DNA of 64,000 nt from Entophlyctis helioformis. Its lineage: Eukaryota > Chytridiomycota > Chytridiomycetes > Chytridiales > Chytriomycetaceae. Where the stretch lies: contig JAHLKH010000008.1 in NCBI GenBank assembly GCA_025526915.1, forward strand, positions 186,001 to 250,000. Reading direction: 5' to 3'. The notes under the pieces are model-generated. The model was not told the origin of the DNA and ran no database searches. It was given only the letters and a program-made list of their open reading frames with translations. Below, in pieces: positions 58,873 through 64,000 of this stretch (positions within the stretch are counted from its first letter, which is position 1; each line of letters opens with the position of its first letter). Both the position numbers and the translations under genes were made by a program.

Positions 58873-59439
58873 TTAATCGGCCGGTGGCTCGACGGCTTCC
58901 ATGATGGCGGCCGCAGACGCCACGGCAGCAGCATCGATGAGTCGCGACGAGCGCACGCTGCGCTTGTGGCTGTTGGTGAACTCGGCCTCGACCTCTTGCA
59001 GCAGTCGGAAGAACTCGCGGGTGTCCTCGATGACTGCGAGGTGATCGGGCGTCACATGCGTCGACTTGACCAGCGTGGTGAACAGCGAGCCGAGAGCGGT
59101 GCAGACGAGGCCGACGCCGGGAACGGGCAGGAAGCTGAAGATGGCGGTGACGACCTGCGACGACTTGGCAATGATGGCGGGATCGAGGCCGGTGCCGTTG
59201 ATGACCCAGTCCTGCAGGTGCTCAATGGCCTCCTTCGCACCTGGCGTGCTGGCGAGACTGGCCATGAGCTTGGTCAGGTACGCAGGCGTGATGAACGACT
59301 TGACCTGGCCGTCAAAGAAGCTGGCGACCTTGCGCTTGAGGGCGTCGCTGGACGTGTTGAGCTCGGCGACCTCGTCCTGGCTGAACTGGGTGACGTCGGT
59401 GACGAGCTCGCCCTGCGGGAAGGCGTCGGTGCCTGGCAT
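58873..59439 (-). CDS. Helical N-terminal protein, upstream part of the same interrupted locus
   Basis: The frame from ATG 59439 (MPGTDAFPQGELVTDV) runs to TAA at 58873-58875. It encodes helices such as FSQDEVAELNTSSDALKRKV and VVTAIFSFLPVPGVGLVCTA, the latter resembling the hydrophobic helix of fungal NLR/STAND N-terminal domains. Upstream, a 5' UTR intron is suggested by ctccag|gtcagtg and gccaag|cgg, with a TATA-like cataaaaag at 59684-59692. The stop is followed in frame by another 140 codons with the same character, so this may be a truncated N-terminus of the gene at 55769-58872 rather than a separate protein. Confidence 0.5.
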   Translation of the reverse strand: MPGTDAFPQGELVTDVTQFSQDEVAELNTSSDALKRKVASFFDGQVKSFITPAYLTKLMASLASTPGAKEAIEHLQDWVINGTGLDPAIIAKSSQVVTAIFSFLPVPGVGLVCTALGSLFTTLVKSTHVTPDHLAVIEDTREFFRLLQEVEAEFTNSHKRSVRSSRLIDAAAVASAAAIMEAVEPPAD

Positions 59440-60501
59440 GATCTGCTGCTGCGAGGGTTCAGAATGTGGCTGAACGGGCGCATCAGCATGGCTGGTTGAT
59501 CCGCTTGGCAACGCAGCGGCAAGGAGCAGCCACGAGGCAAGAGCAGGAGGCGCAGCGCACGCACTGACCTGGAGGATGGTGCACAGCAAAGGCGACGAGT
59601 GCTGGACGGAGAGGCGAGAGGCGTCAAGGATGCTCGATGAAGGACAAGCGGCAGATGGGGCGGCTTCGTCAGCGGCAGGTCTTCTTTTTATGGCTGTTGT
59701 GGCCGTGACGACATCGGATCTGGTGCACAAAAATTCTCACTCGACTCGAGCGACGATGTGGCTGTGTCGCAAGATATGGAACATCGTCGCCATCGACGAC
59801 TCGGGCCGGCGACGACTGCCGACGAGCTTTGCATGGCGAGCGAGTGAGCGCCAGCACTGCCCGGTCTGATGGCCGCTCGACTGGTGGCAGCTGCGGTGAA
59901 CGTCATCAGAGTCGCAACGAAGCGGCCGACTTCAACCAGCTGACAGCGACCCGTGTCACGAGGATGGCCAAGGAAAAATGCAGCTCGCTTGGCCGGGATC
60001 TGTTGGCTGGAAGGGGGCGACCGAGGCACCAGACGGGCGAGCAAGTGAGCGAGTGAGCGTGCCAGCCAAGACAGCAGCGGCTTGTTGCTGTTGAGCATCT
60101 GTGGAACGGCCGATGTTGCCACGACCCTGCACACCACGCCTTGAACAGCGACCGCAGCACTCCTCGCGAATCTCTGGCGGCTCGACTGTCCAACACAGCA
60201 GCCACCAGCACGGCCGACTGCACAGACGCATCTGCACGAGCGAGATCAGCCACTCGACACGGCCGTTGCGGTTGCGGTTGCTGCATGGTGCTGTCATGCA
60301 GTCTGTGGATGCAAGCAACAAGGGAGCCACTCGCCAACGGGAGAATGAAGCAGTGGCTGCATGAACACAATCGGTTCATTGTACAGCGACGGCAGAAAGA
60401 GATGCTGGCAGGAAGTGGAGCGATCGGTTGGCTGCTCTTGTTGCTCTGCTTCGTGGTGGCGATGGTGGTGGATGAGACGAGGAGCGCAGAGAGTCACTCG
60501 C
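59440..60501. other. Intergenic region upstream of the helical/ankyrin locus
   Basis: About 1 kb containing the probable 5' UTR intron and TATA-like element of the minus-strand locus in its first 250 bp. The remainder (59700-60501) holds no supported gene; ORFs on both strands overlap each other and lack recognisable features. Confidence 0.5.
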
Positions 60502-61599
60502 CTAGACCGAGGCAGGAAGGCGTGACTTGAGAGTCAGGATCAATCCCTTGGCGATGCCCAGTGCGCGATTGGCTTCTGCGAGCTCCTGCGTGAGCGTGGC
60601 CTCGGTGTCGCTGATGATGGCTGTTGTGGTTGATGCCGTAGTGGTGGTCGTGGTTGTCGTGGTGGTGGAGCAGAAACCGTCGATGAGAGCACTTGCAAGA
60701 GCGTCGTGGCAAATGGCCTTGTCAGCCTTGCTTGTGGCCGTGAGGAACGCGGTGCGGAGCGCGTCGAGCTCCTTGGAGGCGGGCAGGACAGGTGCAGAGA
60801 CGACAGGGACAGAGACTGTGGTCGACGTGCTGGGAGTCTCGCCGATCTCGACGCCCGAGTCGACCTTGTCGACGGCCAGGGCTGGGCGATCCGCGAGGGC
60901 CGCCTTGGCCGCCGCGAGCTCGTTGACGAGCCTGGCTTGACTGGCGGTGGCGGCCTTCATCTCGGCGGCGTGGCGGCCCTTGAGGGTCGCAATCTTGGCC
61001 TCGGCCGATGCAAGGCTGCTGCTGGCCTGGTTGAACTTGGCCGTCAAGTTGGTGATGCCCGTGGCGAGGGCGGCGGCGGCTGTGCGAGCACTCTTGACCT
61101 CGACTTCCTTGGCGACCAAAGCGGAGGCGGCTTGACCGAGTGCCGCATTGAGGCAGGCGATCGCCTCGAGGGATGCCGTCGATTCGACCTCGACAGTCTT
61201 GACGATAATCTTCTCGACGATTGTAGGCGTCTTGGCCTCCAGCACGGCGATCCGAGCGTGGAGGACGGCAATCGTTGCCGCGTCGTCGGCCGCCTTGGCC
61301 ATGGCCGTCTTGACGACGGCGCGGTTGATGTACAGAGCCTGAGCGAGCTGCTCCTCGAGCTGCTTGATACGGATCTATAGCACGAGAGAGAGGCAGACAG
61401 AGAGTGGACACACAAGGAATGGACAGCGTCAGTTCAGAGTCATGGCAGCCGTCAGTCGATGGAATGCATTGCGTGAGATGCCACAGACAAGCGATCCAAA
61501 GGTGATCCACAATGCGCCAGTCGACCCATCACAGCAAAACACGGTCACAGCAGCCAGACGGTGCCAGTCCTGGATGCGCACCTCGTTGTTGGATGTCAT
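60502..61599 (-). CDS. Hypothetical Ala-rich coiled-coil protein
   Basis: Exon 1 is only six codons (61599-61582, MTSNNE), followed by intron 61581-61375 and exon 2 at 61374-60502, giving 296 residues. The protein is a nearly continuous coiled coil: IRIKQLEEQLAQALYINRAV, TIAVLHARIAVLEAKTPTIV, KFNQASSSLASAEAKIATLK, LTQELAEANRALGIAKGLIL. A Thr run (about 60625-60665) lies near the C-terminus. No catalytic domain or membrane segment is seen, so a structural role is likely. Upstream, TATAAAA at 62392-62398 and gtaagc/ccag splice signals at 62280 and 61641 suggest a 640-nt 5' UTR intron. Confidence 0.6.
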
Positions 61600-61826
61600 T
61601 GTTGAGAGCGAGTTTGGCTGCGTTGTTGCGATGCAGAGCGCTGGACACGCGAGGGCATGTGAGAGCGGCGCGTCAGTGTTTGTGGGCGATCGCTGGATGC
61701 AGTGGAGAGACGCGGTGGATGAGAGGGAGACGGCGTGGCAGGAGTGATGCTGTCGAGTGTTGGTCTGCGTGGCCATCAATGATGCTCGTGGATGCAGACG
61801 GCGCCAACGGGCCAGGAGCACGGCAG

Positions 61827-61882
61827 ACAGCGACAGGCAGACAGCCACAGGCAGACAGCCACAGGCAGACAGCCACAGGCAA
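61827..61882. repeat. Four-copy 14-bp tandem repeat
   Basis: Units of acagccacaggcag, the first and last with one substitution each, inside the predicted leader intron. A separate 9-bp repeat (cgcacagcc, about four copies) lies near 61995-62027. Confidence 0.85.
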
Positions 61883-62391
61883 GGCAAGGGATGCGGGGGA
61901 CAGAGAAAGGGAAAGAGATGCGCGCGTCGTGGGATGTGCCAGGCGAGATCGCGCTCGGCGGTCGGTGCTTGCAGACAGCCGCCCGTCACGGCAGCCGCAC
62001 AGCCCGCACAGCCCGCACAGCCCGCACAAGCTGCTCGCGATGCTGCCGAGCCACCAGCCAGATCCAACGCCAATGCGACAAGAAGGCAGCAAGAGGGAAT
62101 CAACAAACGGCATCTGCATGCGATTGGGATGTGGGAACAGGCAAAGGGTCGATGGCAAGAGAGAGCAAGAGAGAGCGAGACAGCGCGATGGAAGGCAAGA
62201 TGGCCATGGCAAGAGGCAAAGGGACATGTGCGTGCTGGCGAGACACGAGCGACTGTCTGGCGTGCCGTGTGCGTGCTTACTTTGGTGCGGTCTGGGTCGT
62301 GTGTTCGTCTTGGCCGTTGTGCGAGAGCGAGAGCGATTGCTGTTTGTCAAGATGCGAGAACTGTGGGCAAGAGGCTCGATGGCAGCCGTCA

Positions 62392-62398
62392 TTTTATA
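62392..62398 (-). promoter_or_regulatory. TATA box (TATAAAA) for the coiled-coil gene
   Basis: Minus-strand TATAAAA is followed about 110 bp later by a gtaagc donor at 62280. An acceptor (gtgtccag) at 61641 lies 41 bp before the ATG at 61599. This arrangement suggests a transcript start near 62360 with a leader intron. Predicted from sequence only. Confidence 0.5.
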
Positions 62399-62845
62399 GT
62401 CGCAGGGGATTGCAGGCGGCGCAAGCTGAGAAGAGCATGATCGCGTCTGGATGGCGATGCGAATGACGTCTGCATCACCGTTTGTCAATGGGGTTCTGGG
62501 ATGCTCCTGCGATGGACAGACACGGCATGGCAATGACGCTGTGCTCTGTGTGTCGGGCAGTGGACAGCGGACAGAGAATGCCCAACACGGAAAGCATCCA
62601 GCACCAAAAGAAGAAGACGCTTCAGCGGCAAGAGTCGCGCCAAGGGCAGGACACGGCTGGAGGGCATGCAAAGACGGCGTTGTCTGTGTTGGCGTCCATG
62701 TCGACTGGCGCATCGCGATGGGCTCACGCTCAGATCTGCCAGTGTGAGCCGTGATCAATCGGAATGGTACGTCGATCATTCGAATGTGGTTTCATTGTGG
62801 CAAATGATGTAAAAAGAAGAGAGAAAAGACTGAAGTCTAGGTGCA

Positions 62846-64000
62846 TCAGTTCTTCTTGGCGGACAGGGTAACGTCGCGCCAGTGGCTGACAACAGCCTGC
62901 ATGCGAACGGCATCGCGGATCTTGTTGAAGTGACCCTGAGCACGGTTCTTGACAATGCGCTCCTCGTTGCGCTTGCGGAGCTTCTCGCGACGGGACGCGG
63001 TGGGCCAGAGGGTGGCAGTGAGCTCAAACGACCAGTACTTGATGACGAGGACCTTGACAACGTCGAGGACCATGAAGGCGACGAGCGAGACGCACATGAC
63101 ACCGATACCCCAGCCCCAGCCGATGGCGGTAGCCTGGAAGGCAGCAACACCGAAGATGGACATGAACATGGCGAAGATCTGGGTACCGATGATGGCGATG
63201 GAGAAGACGGGACCGGGGATCGACTTCCAGAACCAGGTCTCGACACGGGTGGAGAAGATGACAAAGTGGGGGCACGACGAGATCTGGAGGTACATGATGG
63301 TCTGGATGATACCCTCGCGAGTCTTCTTGTCAAGAGTGCTGTCGACCCAGTGCTCGGCGGCGAAGTAGTGAGCAAACGAGATGCCCATGAGGAGGACACC
63401 AAGGATGAACGAGAGCGAGATGAGCTGGCCGAGACGCCACTTGTCGGGACGCTTGGAGATGCGGGCGTTGTCGACGGCAATGACGAGGGTGGCGGCGTCG
63501 TTGAGCACGGCAATCAGAATGATGAGACGGTCGGGCAGAGCGAAGTTGTAGGCAATCATCGAGATGAAGAAGAAGATCAGGAAGTGAATGGTCGAGGCGA
63601 TACGGTAGAGGGCGTACGAGCGCATGCGCTGGAAAATGGCACGCGACGTCTTGATGCCGTCAACGATGGTGGAGAGACCGGGAGCGAGGAGCACAATGTC
63701 GGCGGCAGAGCGGGCAGCGTCCGTGCAGCCCTCGACGGCGATACCGACGTTGGCCTTCTTGAGAGCGGGGGCGTCGTTGACACCGTCACCAGTCATGCCG
63801 ACGAGGAGGCCACGCTTCTGCATGAGCTCGACGACGCGGTACTTGTGCTCGGGGATGACCTGGGCGAAACCGTCAGCCTTGATGCAGCGGTCAATGAGAG
63901 CCTCCTCCTCAATGTTGGGGTCGATGAGCTTGGAGGCGTCGAGGATCGCGCGCTGCATGCCGAGACGCTGGGCAACCTCCTTGGCGATGATGAGCTGGTC
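62846..64000 (-). CDS. PMA1: Plasma-membrane H+-ATPase (P3A-type), C-terminal part; runs off right edge
   Basis: The frame is open from the window edge (DQLIIAKEVAQRLGMQ) to the stop at 62846, about 384 residues. The hinge motif MTGDGVNDAPALKKANVGIA, then CTDAARSAADIVL, and the M5-M6 region NDAATLVIAVDNARISKRPD identify a fungal/plant proton pump: the Asp in IAVLNDAATL is part of the proton path. Six transmembrane helices follow (M5-M10), then a basic C-terminal tail (RREKLRKRNEERIVKNRAQG) that in relatives is autoinhibitory, ending LSAKKN. The phosphorylation and nucleotide-binding domains lie outside the window. Codon use is strongly biased towards C-ending codons, as in highly expressed genes. 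The pump energises the plasma membrane by ATP-driven proton export. Confidence 0.96.
   Translation of the reverse strand, partial: DQLIIAKEVAQRLGMQRAILDASKLIDPNIEEEALIDRCIKADGFAQVIPEHKYRVVELMQKRGLLVGMTGDGVNDAPALKKANVGIAVEGCTDAARSAADIVLLAPGLSTIVDGIKTSRAIFQRMRSYALYRIASTIHFLIFFFISMIAYNFALPDRLIILIAVLNDAATLVIAVDNARISKRPDKWRLGQLISLSFILGVLLMGISFAHYFAAEHWVDSTLDKKTREGIIQTIMYLQISSCPHFVIFSTRVETWFWKSIPGPVFSIAIIGTQIFAMFMSIFGVAAFQATAIGWGWGIGVMCVSLVAFMVLDVVKVLVIKYWSFELTATLWPTASRREKLRKRNEERIVKNRAQGHFNKIRDAVRMQAVVSHWRDVTLSAKKN

Larger units (their letters stand above)
61600..62845. other. Non-coding leader/promoter region between the coiled-coil gene and the H+-ATPase
   Basis: Holds the predicted leader intron (62280-61641), the TATA box and two tandem repeats. 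Frames of up to 368 codons on the minus strand are repeat-driven (Leu/Cys/Ser-rich) and unsupported. The part from 62400 to 62845 would be the 3' flank of the ATPase gene. Confidence 0.5.

Noticed and set aside
58873..58875. Alternative genetic code with TAA read as sense
   Set aside because: TAA terminates conserved proteins at the expected place in the MscL, ETFDH and lyase copy 2 genes.

Overview
The window is nuclear DNA from a fungus: genes are split by short GT-AG introns (mostly 60-170 nt), the sequence is GC-rich, and it encodes a chitin synthase, a plasma-membrane H+-ATPase and two WOPR (Gti1/Pac2) regulators, a family known only from fungi. An O-GlcNAc transferase (OGT) and an MCM9 helicase are also present. 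Both are missing from yeasts and rare or absent in Dikarya, so an early-diverging lineage (chytrid-like or similar) is my inference. No rRNA, tRNA, CRISPR array or transposon was recognised.

Layout. 1-277: start of a multi-pass membrane protein leaving the left edge. 1261-4276: a Fig4/Sac1-type SAC-domain protein whose catalytic motif is destroyed. 4422-10212: three tandem minus-strand genes for secreted polysaccharide-lyase-14-like proteins; two share near-identical promoters and 5' halves and one carries a frameshift. 10353-18141: RBM42-like RNA-binding protein, diverging over 83 bp from a chitin synthase, then mitochondrial ETF-ubiquinone oxidoreductase. 18296-26516: MCM9 and GSK3 on the minus strand. 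26517-30138: 3.6 kb of repeat-rich, gene-free DNA. 30139-35549: two tandem WOPR transcription factors, followed after 32 bp by N-myristoyltransferase. 37882-46685: SGF11-type SAGA deubiquitinase subunit, MscL-type mechanosensitive channel and a 1866-residue OGT. 46686-52053: low-complexity hypothetical genes, a promethin/LDAF1-like hairpin protein and a coiled-coil protein. 52602-55532: sigma-like GST and a two-SAP-domain protein. 55769-59439: a helical/ankyrin-like locus interrupted by an in-frame TAA. 60502-61599: coiled-coil protein. 62846-64000: C-terminal part of a plasma-membrane H+-ATPase.

The genes are mostly unrelated housekeeping or regulatory genes in compact order, often in convergent or divergent pairs, not a pathway cluster. 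The most notable items are the catalytically dead SAC protein, the lyase triplet with signs of gene conversion, the WOPR pair sharing both intron positions (one with a GC-AG intron), and the MCM9 and OGT genes. Several genes show an apparent single-base deletion; this may be a property of the assembly rather than biology.
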